From the IMG/VR virus record IMGVR_UViG_3300028361_000013, positions 62,001-126,000 of that record: a stretch of DNA of 64,000 bases. One strand, 5' to 3'. Shown here one piece after another: positions 24,837 to 33,077 of this stretch (position 1 is its first letter; each line of letters begins with the position of its first letter). Origin of the DNA: a virus. Under the pieces are notes generated by a model. The model was given only the letters and a program-made list of their open reading frames with translations, made no database searches and was not told the DNA's origin. A program made the translations under genes and the position numbers.

Positions 24837-25249
24837 TGGAAAGAGAAGAGAAATTAGAAAGAGTTAAGGTCTTAGAGGCCGAAATCAATACAAGACAAAA
24901 AGAACTTGATGGGTTAAATAAAGAGTTAATGGATTCTGCTGATAACTTCAGAGATAAGTTTATAATTTGGGCAAATAGTGGAAAGGCCAGGCAGCTTGAT
25001 TTTATTGCTGATGGTGCAGCGAGGACTTATTGTGATGAAAAATTGGACCTTGGCAGCATGCGTGGGTGCGTTAGTTTTCTTGATTATGAGGATTTTGAAG
25101 CTTATGCGTTTTCAAAAGGAAAAGATTATTTCGAAAGTAAAGAGGAAGAGGAAAAATATATTGCCGACCTTGAAGCTGACCCAATTTTTATGAATTGTTG
25201 CAAGCAGATGGTGAGTGAAAATTTTGACTCATTTGAAATAGATTGGTAA
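24836..25249 (+). CDS. Hypothetical coiled-coil protein
   Basis: 137 residues; coiled coil 1-40, acidic C-terminal half with C-C pair. TAATG overlaps at both ends. Unknown. Confidence 0.85.
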   Translation: MEREEKLERVKVLEAEINTRQKELDGLNKELMDSADNFRDKFIIWANSGKARQLDFIADGAARTYCDEKLDLGSMRGCVSFLDYEDFEAYAFSKGKDYFESKEEEEKYIADLEADPIFMNCCKQMVSENFDSFEIDW

Positions 25250-25446
25250 TGAAGACAATTAGGCAAGAGCTTCAAGATTCAGAAGACGAACAAGATGGTG
25301 GATACCAATTAAAAACAGATGACGAAATTGTTGATATGATTTGTAGATTTGGTCATGGTTATTTAGAGTTTCACACAGTTGACATCAACAGATTGATTGT
25401 GGAGAACGAAAGAATGAAAAAGAAGTTAGGAATAACTGAAATATAA
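25249..25446 (+). CDS. Small hypothetical protein
   Basis: 65 residues, acidic N-terminus and Lys/Glu helix at the end. Last gene of the tdk unit. Confidence 0.8.
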   Translation: MKTIRQELQDSEDEQDGGYQLKTDDEIVDMICRFGHGYLEFHTVDINRLIVENERMKKKLGITEI

Positions 25447-25468
25447 AGTATGTTGGTTTGTGACTAAA

Positions 25469-25549
25469 GTGTTCCACTGGCTAATGGACAAGTGCCATAA
25501 CTGTAAGTGCCTAAAACTTACCATACCACGCTACGGGCGGAACACGCCA
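25469..25549 (+). ncRNA. tRNA-like structured RNA (81 nt)
   Basis: GTGTTCC (25,469-25,475) pairs with GGAACAC (25,539-25,545), a 7-bp acceptor-like stem followed by G-C-C-A. Inside: TGGC / GCCA arm with GG in its loop (D-arm like) and GTAAGT / ACTTAC with a 7-nt loop GCCTAAA (anticodon-arm like). There is no TTCRA-type T-loop, so it is not a normal tRNA; it may be a degenerate tRNA or a tRNA mimic. Followed by a terminator. Confidence 0.6.
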
Positions 25550-25570
25550 GCATTACTTTTGTTTATAAAA

Positions 25571-25600
25571 AAAGCCTGCTAAATTTTAGCAGGCTTTTCT
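25571..25600. terminator. Bidirectional terminator
   Basis: AAAGCCTGCTAAA / TTTAGCAGGCTTTT hairpin flanked by A- and T-tracts; ends both the plus-strand RNA and the minus-strand gene stopping at 25,603. Confidence 0.92.
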
Positions 25601-25602
25601 TT

Positions 25603-25854
25603 TTATTTTGTTTCGTTTAAATCAACTGGAGTATTTCCAAGTTCACCTTGTGGTTGCTTAACCATGCCAGTGATTGCAGCTCGATTATCATGTTTCATCT
25701 CTAAGTCAGTAGCTTGTGCTTTTGCTTGAGCAAGAGCTTCAGAGTCACTGTGAGCCCAAACGTAGAATTCCATTGTAGCAACGTATCTCATTTCAGGCCC
25801 AATTTCTTCTTTGAGCACCTCTCTTACAATCTTTCTAAGTTTAGAATCTTCCAT
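25603..25854 (-). CDS. Small hypothetical protein
   Basis: 83 residues; helical N-terminus (LRKIVREVLKEEI), then a beta-alpha unit with Ala-rich helix. Last gene of the minus-strand endolysin block. Unknown. Confidence 0.85.
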   Translation of the reverse strand: MEDSKLRKIVREVLKEEIGPEMRYVATMEFYVWAHSDSEALAQAKAQATDLEMKHDNRAAITGMVKQPQGELGNTPVDLNETK

Positions 25855-25867
25855 GTTTATAAATAGA

Positions 25868-26590
25868 TTACAAATTCTTTAACATCTCCACTAACTCAGG
25901 TTTAGGATAGAAAGAAATGCCATCAAAAAGTTCAATATGCTTTAAAACAAATTCTTCGCTATACTTTTTGTCATTACACACAATAATGTTCCAACCTTTA
26001 CTTTTTAATCGCCCACTTCTTATTGCATCTGCAACGGTTGTACTGGCAACTCCAATTATGTTGGATGCATGAGCTGTGCTTAGACATCTTATTGACTTAT
26101 TGTCTTTTTCTATTATAACTTCTTTTCTTAGTTTTCTATTAATTCTTCTGAGGACTCTTTCTTTTTTCTTCATACCATTTGCCCATCTGTTTTCTTGCAT
26201 GGCTTCAACAACATGTTTTGCTCTCTTTTTGCCAAACATAGGATTTCCCTCACCCACTCTAATATTAGAAAAATGTTTCCTTGTCTTGTTTGAATGACTC
26301 CTTCCAGTCATAGGGGCAGATGCGTCTGAACTTATATTGAATAAGTGTAGTTCTGAATCTAAGAATTTTTGTTCACGTTCAAGAATAATTTTATCATCGC
26401 ATTCTTCTATAATATCAAACACCAAAGACTTGTGCCCATATTTATTATAAAACCTTTGAAGGTGTACATTGTGGTGCTTACCTTTATTTAGGTCATTGAG
26501 ATGTTCCTTATGTCTCCTGGAATAGTTGACAGAACTACCAATATAAACTCTGTCATCTATTATATTTGATATTTTGTATATGACCCCCAT
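25868..26590 (-). CDS. GIY-YIG homing endonuclease with NUMOD DNA-binding modules
   Basis: 240 residues. Residues about 1-85: GVIYKISN ... VYIGSS ... R-R-H-K-E-H, the GIY-YIG nuclease core with its Arg and later Glu (E-R-E-Q-K-F). Residues about 95-135: H-S-N-K-T-R-K-H-F-S ... GEGNPMFGKK, NUMOD3-like. Residues about 165-205: C-L-S-T-A-H-A-S-N-I-I-G-V ... SKGWNI, NUMOD1-like helix-turn-helix. Organisation as in SegA-like phage homing enzymes. It begins at the very stop of the endolysin gene and its last 12 residues resemble the endolysin C-terminus. Confidence 0.93.
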   Translation of the reverse strand: MGVIYKISNIIDDRVYIGSSVNYSRRHKEHLNDLNKGKHHNVHLQRFYNKYGHKSLVFDIIEECDDKIILEREQKFLDSELHLFNISSDASAPMTGRSHSNKTRKHFSNIRVGEGNPMFGKKRAKHVVEAMQENRWANGMKKKERVLRRINRKLRKEVIIEKDNKSIRCLSTAHASNIIGVASTTVADAIRSGRLKSKGWNIIVCNDKKYSEEFVLKHIELFDGISFYPKPELVEMLKNL

Positions 26591-27570
26591 TATAAAGATT
26601 TAAGCATTTCTATGAGCTTGGGCTGGGGCGCACAATCAAATTTGTCTTTTCTAATGTTTGTGTGTGTCCATACACCAAGCTCACGACCATAGTTACAATT
26701 TTCATTGTACTCAAATGCATCCTTTGGATGTACACCTTCTTTAAGTAATCTTGGAAGACCGTTCTCAAGGTTAATCTTTGGATAAATATCTTTGACGTGC
26801 AGGATAAGAAGTCTAAGTGATTCAATTTGCTCATCAGTGTACTTGTGCCAGTACTGGTGACCTCTGAATTCATAACCTAAGTCACAAACCATCTCTGCAG
26901 GAACCTCAACGTTTACATAGTTGTAATACTTGTCTCCTTTTTTTTCAGCATAACCGAAATTACATATTTCAATACCTGCAGAAAGTTTAGATACCTTTTT
27001 AAAGTTACCTACTTTACCTGTATGCCATCCAAGATAATTATCTGGAAAACATTCAACAACAACACCATTGTACTTGTCATCTCCGTATTTTCCTTTTTTG
27101 ATTGATGTTCCACCTATTACATATTGAGTTGCAACACGACCTCTTTTATCTTTGTTCCAACTCTTAACTGTGCTATATGGGTTGTTCCATCCAGCTGTGT
27201 GGTGAATCATTAGGTTAACTGGCTCTACTTTTCCATAGTCTCTAACGTACTCATCAGTATCAAGGTATGCTTTGTCAATCACAAGGCCTTCCTTAGTCTC
27301 ATAAGAACCAAGCATTTCGACTTTGTTGTCTGTGTCAGTTGCATTCTCATCAAATCCAGTTCTGTCTGTGTCAACTCCTTCAAGAAGGTGTCTGTAAGTT
27401 CTCTTTCCTACAATACCATCAGCCACAAGCCCTTTGCTTGCTTGAAATTTCTTAACCCACTTATCAGTGTTTGGTCCGAAGTCCCCATCAATAGCTCCGC
27501 TGTAGAAGCCTTTTCCTTTTAGTAACGCTTGTAACTCTTTTACTTTTGCGCCTTTATCTCCTTTTTTCAT
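26590..27570 (-). CDS. Endolysin: peptidoglycan-binding domain plus N-acetylmuramoyl-L-alanine amidase
   Basis: 326 residues from ATG 27,570. Residues about 1-60 (KGAKVKELQALLKGKGFYSG, then IDGDFGPNT, FQ-ASKGL-VADGIVG) are a PG_binding_1 repeat. Residues about 115-300 are an amidase_2 domain: N-L-M-I-H-H-T-A-G-W (zinc His), a second His region G-W-H-T-G-K, AGIEICN and a late C-terminal zinc ligand area near F-D-C-A-P. It would cleave the amide bond between MurNAc and the stem peptide at lysis. The gene is on the minus strand inside a plus-strand region, abutted by a GIY-YIG gene at its 3' end. No signal peptide, so a holin elsewhere is expected. Confidence 0.93.
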   Translation of the reverse strand: MKKGDKGAKVKELQALLKGKGFYSGAIDGDFGPNTDKWVKKFQASKGLVADGIVGKRTYRHLLEGVDTDRTGFDENATDTDNKVEMLGSYETKEGLVIDKAYLDTDEYVRDYGKVEPVNLMIHHTAGWNNPYSTVKSWNKDKRGRVATQYVIGGTSIKKGKYGDDKYNGVVVECFPDNYLGWHTGKVGNFKKVSKLSAGIEICNFGYAEKKGDKYYNYVNVEVPAEMVCDLGYEFRGHQYWHKYTDEQIESLRLLILHVKDIYPKINLENGLPRLLKEGVHPKDAFEYNENCNYGRELGVWTHTNIRKDKFDCAPQPKLIEMLKSL

Positions 27571-27600
27571 GTTAATTATATTAGGTTTATTAATAAATAT

Positions 27601-27628
27601 GAAACAAAAAGGGATAATTTTCGTATAA
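27601..27628 (+). promoter_or_regulatory. Class A phage promoter, GAAACAA variant
   Basis: GAAACAA, 14 bp, CGTATAA; 11 nt to ATG 27,640. Confidence 0.7.
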
Positions 27629-27639
27629 TTAATTGAATT

Positions 27640-28059
27640 ATGTTTAAAAAACTTTTTAAAAATATCGGAATGAATAAAGTAACTATAAATGGTAAGACAA
27701 TTACCACCAGCGGAGTGGGTTCTGTCTCTATCATAAACGGTGAGGTATTCATCAATGGTAAGAAACAAGATACTGGAGATGCAAAGGAAATTAATATTTC
27801 AATAGAAGGAAATGTAGAAAAACTTAAAGCACCTGGTTGCAATACAATAACTGTGTCTGGAGATGTTACAGACCTATCAACTTCTTCTGGAGATGTAGAG
27901 GTTGCTGGTAACGTTCTTGCAGGAATTCAATGTTCTTCTGGAGATGTAGAGGTTGAAGGAGATGTAAGCGGAAGCATTCAGACTTCATCTGGAAATGTAA
28001 AATGTGGAGATGTCGAAGGTGATGTTAACACAATCAGTGGAAACGTAAGACGAAAATAA
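27640..28059 (+). CDS. Beta-helix protein with repeated GDVEVEGDV units
   Basis: 139 residues. From about residue 75 the sequence is built from short repeats such as S-S-G-D-V-E-V and E-G-D-V-S-G-S-I, giving a right-handed beta-helix or beta-solenoid like the DUF2807-type adhesin-like domains. Cys and Ser recur at fixed positions. No signal peptide. Function unknown. Confidence 0.85.
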   Translation: MFKKLFKNIGMNKVTINGKTITTSGVGSVSIINGEVFINGKKQDTGDAKEINISIEGNVEKLKAPGCNTITVSGDVTDLSTSSGDVEVAGNVLAGIQCSSGDVEVEGDVSGSIQTSSGNVKCGDVEGDVNTISGNVRRK

Positions 28060-28060
28060 T

Positions 28061-28372
28061 ATGTTTAATTTTGACGCACCAGGAGATAGCTTGGATGAAA
28101 GAAGTGATTTCGTAAACTCAGTTTGCAAGTTGCTTGTACAGAAGCATGGTGGAGACATCGACAAAGCTCTTGAAGAGTATAAAGAATTTGATGGACATTT
28201 CCATGGGCATGTAAGAAACGTGTACGAATTATCTGATAGAGAGATTCCTATGATGGGGCTTCACGACCTATTGAATGATGGTGGAGCTGATAACTATGGT
28301 ATCACTGAAGAAGAATATCAAGAGTGTGTTGTCAAGGCAAGAAAAGCTTGTGTTGATTATTATGTAGATTAA
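28061..28372 (+). CDS. Hypothetical protein
   Basis: 103 residues, acidic, helical with H-F-H-G-H-V (three His). One bp after the preceding gene. Not recognised. Confidence 0.85.
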   Translation: MFNFDAPGDSLDERSDFVNSVCKLLVQKHGGDIDKALEEYKEFDGHFHGHVRNVYELSDREIPMMGLHDLLNDGGADNYGITEEEYQECVVKARKACVDYYVD

Positions 28373-28373
28373 T

Positions 28374-28401
28374 AGAACATTTCTCTATTTATATCGTATA
28401 A
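28374..28401 (+). promoter_or_regulatory. Class A phage promoter
   Basis: AGAACAT, 14 bp, CGTATAA; ATG 28,408 exactly 6 nt downstream. Confidence 0.88.
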
Positions 28402-28407
28402 AGAGTT

Positions 28408-28983
28408 ATGGAATTTGATGTAATAATTGACGAGCAAACACCAATCACACCAGAGATTAAGGATGTTTCTAAATTTATAGAAGAGCACAAGGAAGAAATT
28501 GAAACCTTCAAGGAGTATGCTATCTCAAGAAGAGATGGTGTTGGACTTGCAGCTAATCAATGCAGCCTAGATGGTGAAAGATTTAATCTAAGAATGGTTG
28601 CTGTTAAAACATCTGGCACAAATGATACAGTTATAGCTATTGACCCAAAGATTACAAAGTACTACGGAATCAAGCTTGTGAAGTTTGAAGGGTGCTTAAC
28701 TTGGAAAGGTGTTCCAGGGATGACTGTGGTTGCTGATAGATATTATCACGTAGATGTAGAATTCTATACTCCAGACGGAGAACTTCACAAAGAAACTCAC
28801 ACAGGCTTTCAAGCACAAGTTTGGCAGCATGAACTTAATCACATCAATGGTGTCGAAGAAGTTATAAAGCTTGTATCTGAATTACCATATATAACAGACC
28901 TTAGCAGAAATGACAAGTGTCCTTGTGGTAGTGATAAGAAACTTAAGAAATGTTGTATTGACGATTATAATCAGTGGAAATAG
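28408..28983 (+). CDS. def: Peptide deformylase with C-terminal SEC-C zinc motif
   Basis: 191 residues. All three deformylase motifs are present: G-V-G-L-A-A-N-Q (44-51), E-G-C-L-T-W (94-99) and Q-H-E-L-N-H (140-145, metal ligands His141, His145 and Cys96; catalytic Glu142). It removes the formyl group from nascent proteins. Residues 168-184 (N-D-K-C-P-C-G-S ... K-K-C-C) add a SEC-C zinc motif like that at the end of SecA, which in SecA binds SecB and ribosomes; in this enzyme it may tether it to the ribosome. Such a fusion is unusual. The start is fixed by a class A promoter 6 nt upstream (leaderless). Confidence 0.93.
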   Translation: MEFDVIIDEQTPITPEIKDVSKFIEEHKEEIETFKEYAISRRDGVGLAANQCSLDGERFNLRMVAVKTSGTNDTVIAIDPKITKYYGIKLVKFEGCLTWKGVPGMTVVADRYYHVDVEFYTPDGELHKETHTGFQAQVWQHELNHINGVEEVIKLVSELPYITDLSRNDKCPCGSDKKLKKCCIDDYNQWK

Positions 28984-29193
28984 ATGAATATCTACAGAAA
29001 CATAGAGAATAAAAAGCTTTATACCATAGAACGTCTAGTTCGAGATATAAAGCATTTGAATAGAAATGCATTTGCTGGTATATATGCTGAGCCATATAAC
29101 TGGAAAGGTGGTGTAATCCACTACAACAGTAAAGATGAGAGCGAATGTAATACTTTTGTCGAGAATAATTTCAAAATAGTATCAAACACTTAA
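28984..29193 (+). CDS. Small hypothetical protein
   Basis: 69 residues, starts at the base after the deformylase stop; Y-N-W-K-G-G-V-I-H-Y core and short helices, like a small phage inhibitor-type protein, but no family recognised. Confidence 0.8.
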   Translation: MNIYRNIENKKLYTIERLVRDIKHLNRNAFAGIYAEPYNWKGGVIHYNSKDESECNTFVENNFKIVSNT

Positions 29194-29196
29194 TAT

Positions 29197-30030
29197 ATGA
29201 TAAGTTTAAATTACGGAACAGAGTTCAAGACGAGAGTCGCAAAAGGAAATATTAAAAAAGATGTATTAGTTAAAGTTTCTAATCCTGGTAATTACGAAAG
29301 TAAATGTACAGTAAAGGATGTTGAAGGAAACGAAGAAGAATACACATCTGATGAACTTATTGGCTTTGGTGTACTGAAAGGTAAAAATATAGTTTTTGAT
29401 ATTATTGAAGACTACTATAGAAGTCAAGATAAAAATGGAAATAAAGACAGACTTTATGGACACATGCACTACACAAATAATGTACGCTCGTCAATAGAAA
29501 GTTTCAAATTCTGGGAAGACTGCTTATATGCTGGTACAGTTATGAACAGTGACCACTACCAAGCTTATGATTATGAGCTAAGAGAACTCACAGACCAAGA
29601 GGTGGTTGACATTTTACTTAATGAGATTCTTTACGACTACCAACCAGACCTTCAAAGTATGAGTTGTGTTGGAACTTCTGCAAAAGGAATCGACAAAGAG
29701 CCAAACTATAGAGATGGTACTTATCTTCTTCCCAACGGAAAAGAATACACAATGACTTGGTGTCGTGGTGTTATTAAAATTAGAGAAGGCGTTGATGGTG
29801 GATGGTACTCTGGAAAACCTATTGATGAATGTGGTAAGCAAATCTATGAAGGTGAAATGGATTGGAGTAGATACCAACAAGCCATTATTAAGAAGGAATC
29901 TATTAGAATGTTATCAAGAGGCACAAATCTATTTAAGCAATACCCAGAGATTCAAAATATCATTTGCGAAGACATCAAAGATTGGGATAGATTTAAAATG
30001 AATTCAGAATTTCCAAAAGAAGAAGTATAA
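29197..30030 (+). CDS. Hypothetical protein, 277 aa
   Basis: 277 residues. N-terminal beta domain (about 1-60) resembling a small SH3/KOW-like barrel, then alpha/beta with T-M-T-W-C-R-G-V and a helical end. No motif identified. Stop overlaps the next ATG. Confidence 0.85.
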   Translation: MISLNYGTEFKTRVAKGNIKKDVLVKVSNPGNYESKCTVKDVEGNEEEYTSDELIGFGVLKGKNIVFDIIEDYYRSQDKNGNKDRLYGHMHYTNNVRSSIESFKFWEDCLYAGTVMNSDHYQAYDYELRELTDQEVVDILLNEILYDYQPDLQSMSCVGTSAKGIDKEPNYRDGTYLLPNGKEYTMTWCRGVIKIREGVDGGWYSGKPIDECGKQIYEGEMDWSRYQQAIIKKESIRMLSRGTNLFKQYPEIQNIICEDIKDWDRFKMNSEFPKEEV

Positions 30031-30377
30031 TGTTAAATTACCTTAGGCAACATAAGTGGTATAGAGAAATTTTTTCAAATAATTTATACTACAAGATAAA
30101 TGGAACTTGGATTAAAGATTCAGGGTTTAAAATTGGAGACAGGATTGAAAATGTTGATGGGCCTTGGAGGTCTTTGTATTTCTGTGACTGCGGAAATGAG
30201 CTTAGTCATTCTGATTCATATATAAACAAAGAGTCTGGGGCTGAAGGTGTTGTTCCTGGTATTTGGGAATATAAATGCACTTATTGTGATAAACATCAAT
30301 ATGCAAATGGAACACTTGGTCCTTTTATTTTAGAGTGTGATAAAAATGGAAGTCCTATAAAAATGAAACAAAATTAA
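30030..30377 (+). CDS. Hypothetical protein with zinc-ribbon-like cysteines
   Basis: 115 residues. C-D-C-G-N (about 51-55) and C-T-Y-C (about 85-88) suggest a zinc site. Its last codons overlap the next promoter. Unknown. Confidence 0.82.
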   Translation: MLNYLRQHKWYREIFSNNLYYKINGTWIKDSGFKIGDRIENVDGPWRSLYFCDCGNELSHSDSYINKESGAEGVVPGIWEYKCTYCDKHQYANGTLGPFILECDKNGSPIKMKQN

Positions 30378-30392
30378 ATTAATTACGTATAA
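30365..30392 (+). promoter_or_regulatory. Class A phage promoter, GAAACAA variant
   Basis: GAAACAA, 14 bp, CGTATAA; ATG 30,399 exactly 6 nt downstream. The -35 box is inside the preceding coding sequence. Confidence 0.78.
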
Positions 30393-30398
30393 AAAGAT

Positions 30399-30632
30399 AT
30401 GACACAATTACAACTAGTAGAAATAGACCCGAACCCAGGAGGAGACGGTTTACCAGACACAAGAAAAATTAAAGCTGTTTCATCTTCTTGGAGCACTCTT
30501 AAGGGGTGTTGCAAAGAAACATATGGAAAGACTCCAAATGTTACACCAGATGATATGTGGGAAGTTCGTTATGAAATCGAGTCTTCTGATATTGTAATCG
30601 TTCAAGAGAACATATCTAAATACGATAAGTAA
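30399..30632 (+). CDS. Small hypothetical protein
   Basis: 77 residues, Pro/Gly-rich N-terminus (DPNPGGDGLPD) and a C-C pair in the middle. Leaderless start. Unknown. Confidence 0.82.
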   Translation: MTQLQLVEIDPNPGGDGLPDTRKIKAVSSSWSTLKGCCKETYGKTPNVTPDDMWEVRYEIESSDIVIVQENISKYDK

Positions 30633-30977
30633 ATGCTGCCAGGAAGAGACTTATATAAATTAGTCAATGGACTATATGAAAATGGAATAGGCATTGATTC
30701 GTCAATGGAAGATATTTTTAATGAGAATGATTTATTCTTAATTGATGACTCCATGTATGGTCCTGAATCTGATAGAACTTTGTTTTTATTTACAAAGCAG
30801 TTTGTAATTAGAGTTGAACAGACGATTGATTTTGGAGATATATATAATGAATCTGGAGCTTGGATTAAAGAATACGAAGCTTATAATGTTACAGACAAAT
30901 ATCCTGGTTATTCTGAAAAAATGTCTGATGATGACATAATGAGGTGGGTTAGTAAAAATGCAATTGAATTTATTTAA
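30633..30977 (+). CDS. Hypothetical protein
   Basis: 114 residues, acidic, alpha/beta with a L-F-L-F-T-K-Q-F-V-I strand. Immediately follows the preceding stop. Unknown. Confidence 0.82.
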   Translation: MLPGRDLYKLVNGLYENGIGIDSSMEDIFNENDLFLIDDSMYGPESDRTLFLFTKQFVIRVEQTIDFGDIYNESGAWIKEYEAYNVTDKYPGYSEKMSDDDIMRWVSKNAIEFI

Positions 30978-30989
30978 AAACAACATAAT

Positions 30990-31343
30990 ATGAAACGATT
31001 AGGAATTAGAAAAGTAGCTACAGCTGTATTTAATACAAAGTTTGTACAAGGAGTTGACAAAGTAATGAACTTTGCTCACAGAGCGCCAGGTGATGTAATC
31101 AAAAAAGTTGCAGACAAGACTGGAGTTAGCAAGTTAAAGCTTGATAACAAAAAGTCTAAAAAGAAAGTTAATTTAGCAATTGCAGAAAAGTTGAAGTCTG
31201 GTATGACTTCAATTGAAAGAGAATTTGCTGAACTTGAAGCAGCTGAGATTGCTGATGATAAAGCTTTTGAGCGTGAATTATCCGAAATTAAAGCAGTTCA
31301 ATTAATCTCAGCTCTTGCCAAAAATAAAAGAAGCTTAGTATAA
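30990..31343 (+). CDS. Basic helical protein
   Basis: 117 residues, N-terminal two thirds strongly basic (many Lys), C-terminal third acidic helix. No transmembrane segment. Possibly DNA-binding by charge. TAATG-type overlap with the next gene. Confidence 0.82.
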   Translation: MKRLGIRKVATAVFNTKFVQGVDKVMNFAHRAPGDVIKKVADKTGVSKLKLDNKKSKKKVNLAIAEKLKSGMTSIEREFAELEAAEIADDKAFERELSEIKAVQLISALAKNKRSLV

Positions 31344-31624
31344 TGGGTGACATGGCAGACTACTATATGGACCTTGCTATGGAGCAAGAGGTTGAAATGG
31401 AAGCTCACAGACATTTCGAGAGAGAGGCTGTTGAGAATATGGATAAATCTTATATGATGGGTTCACTAAAGTGGCCTACTCAATTTGATGGAGATATATT
31501 ATTATCTAAGATGTCTGGAATCCACTTAATCAATACAGTAGAATTTCTTAAAAAGAAAGAGCAGACTGAGGTTAGAAAAACTTGGATTAAGCTAATGTCA
31601 ATCGAAATAGAAAAAAGATATTAA
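31343..31624 (+). CDS. Hypothetical helical protein
   Basis: 93 residues, Met/Glu-rich helix with H-R-H. Overlaps both neighbours by one base. Unknown. Confidence 0.82.
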   Translation: MGDMADYYMDLAMEQEVEMEAHRHFEREAVENMDKSYMMGSLKWPTQFDGDILLSKMSGIHLINTVEFLKKKEQTEVRKTWIKLMSIEIEKRY

Positions 31625-32166
31625 TGTATATAATCTTCCTTGATATAGATGGTGTTCTAAACACTGAACATGGTCTTAAGTTTTGGAGCAACAACTGGGA
31701 GAATCCAAAGCTTATGAGAAATAGCAAGGATGACAAGGAGCAGTTTTGTCCAGAGGCAGTGGAAGTGTTAAGAAGAATCATTGAAGCTACTGGAGCAAAG
31801 ATTGTAGTCTCATCTACATGGAGAGCTGAAGGGCTTGAGTGGTTTAAGAAATTTTGGAAAGGCAGAGAGCTTCCAGGAGAAATATTCGACATCACAGGAT
31901 ATGATAGCGAAAGAGTTCGTGGAGTTGATGTTAACAAGTGGCTTCGCAGCAAAGGTTGGTACTACCCAACAAGCTACTGGACAGCGCCATACAATCAAGA
32001 AGGTAGAGATAATTGTGAGATTGAAGGTTACTGCATCATTGATGATGATTGGGACTTCTTCATTCAACAAGGACCACATTACGTAAATACTCCAGCCAAG
32101 TATGGTCTTGCTGCAGAAGGTAAGTACGAAGAAGCAATAAAAGCACTTGGCGCAAAGCCAGATTAA
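31624..32166 (+). CDS. HAD-superfamily phosphatase
   Basis: 180 residues. FLDIDGVLN (5-13, nucleophile and general acid Asp pair), IVVSSTWR (motif II Ser/Thr) and IIDDDWDFF (acidic motif IV) define a HAD hydrolase of the compact type seen in RNA-repair Swiss-army proteins. A Lys (motif III) is present in the K-x-W segments between. It may act on 3' or 5' phosphates or on small phosphorylated substrates; substrate unknown. Confidence 0.88.
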   Translation: MYIIFLDIDGVLNTEHGLKFWSNNWENPKLMRNSKDDKEQFCPEAVEVLRRIIEATGAKIVVSSTWRAEGLEWFKKFWKGRELPGEIFDITGYDSERVRGVDVNKWLRSKGWYYPTSYWTAPYNQEGRDNCEIEGYCIIDDDWDFFIQQGPHYVNTPAKYGLAAEGKYEEAIKALGAKPD

Positions 32167-32175
32167 TATATAGAA

Positions 32176-32325
32176 ATGGAAGAAATTGTTGAAGTAGTTA
32201 TCGAAACTGGCGCAGACTTACTTGGAGCCGCAGCTGATAGCAAAAGTAAAGGAGGATGTATATTCCTTGCCATTGTAATTGTAGCAATTGCAATTGGAGT
32301 AACACTATATTTCGTATACAAATGA
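32176..32325 (+). CDS. Small single-span membrane protein
   Basis: 49 residues; an acidic/Ala N-terminal half, then G-G-C-I-F-L-A-I-V-I-V-A-I-A as one transmembrane helix. ATGA overlap with the next gene. Unknown function. Confidence 0.72.
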   Translation: MEEIVEVVIETGADLLGAAADSKSKGGCIFLAIVIVAIAIGVTLYFVYK

Positions 32326-33077
32326 CAAACATAAAATCACTCATACCAATGAGTATTAATACTGGAGGATTCGGTCCTCTGGTATTTAGAACAACAGATG
32401 AGGTAACTCACTTTTACCAGTACTATAGTGCAATGCCAGATATGGGTGATGTGCGACAAAATCTATGCTTTGTTGAAGATAGAGAGGTTAAGGAAGGAGT
32501 TGATGAGTGGTATATAGATGACTTCTTAAATAAACCACGCTCTTCTGGAGGCGCTCAATATGCGCATAAGCAAAAGGTAGTAGTGGCAACAACATGTCCA
32601 GAGTTAATTAAGATAGGAATTCCAGCAATTCCAGAGAAATTTGTTCGATACTATTGTTATGAGAATGCAGATGTTGGTTATGTTGATATTGAGATGGATA
32701 GCATTTATGTAGAACCACACCCATCAATGCATTCTAATAGAGGGTACTTCAAAGAAATACCGAAGCTAAAGAAAAATGACATAGGAGAAATGGAAGTGGT
32801 AATTTACCATGAACCAGCTCCAGTTGTAGATTGGAATAAATTTACAATAACTCAATTCATTGAGCACCTGGAGAAAGAATTCCAGTTCTCAAGCACTGGA
32901 ACAGCTAAAGCGGTCTTTGAACTCATTAGGATAAATAAGGAGATGAAGCATGCTATACTGCAAATACACACTCAGATTAAAAGGGATAATAATTCCAACA
33001 TAGTTGGTGTGACTGAAATAGATGTTGAGGTAATCGAAAGTATTTGTAACAAAATATTAGAAGATGAACGAAGATAA
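32322..33077 (+). CDS. Hypothetical protein, 251 aa
   Basis: 251 residues starting at the ATG that overlaps the previous TGA (an upstream frame extension would run through the preceding gene). Alpha/beta first half, helical second half. Not recognised. Confidence 0.85.
   Translation: MTNIKSLIPMSINTGGFGPLVFRTTDEVTHFYQYYSAMPDMGDVRQNLCFVEDREVKEGVDEWYIDDFLNKPRSSGGAQYAHKQKVVVATTCPELIKIGIPAIPEKFVRYYCYENADVGYVDIEMDSIYVEPHPSMHSNRGYFKEIPKLKKNDIGEMEVVIYHEPAPVVDWNKFTITQFIEHLEKEFQFSSTGTAKAVFELIRINKEMKHAILQIHTQIKRDNNSNIVGVTEIDVEVIESICNKILEDERR

Noticed and set aside
32310-32320. TTCGTATAC resembling a class A -10
   Set aside because: Inside a coding frame and no AGAACAT-like box 14 bp upstream.
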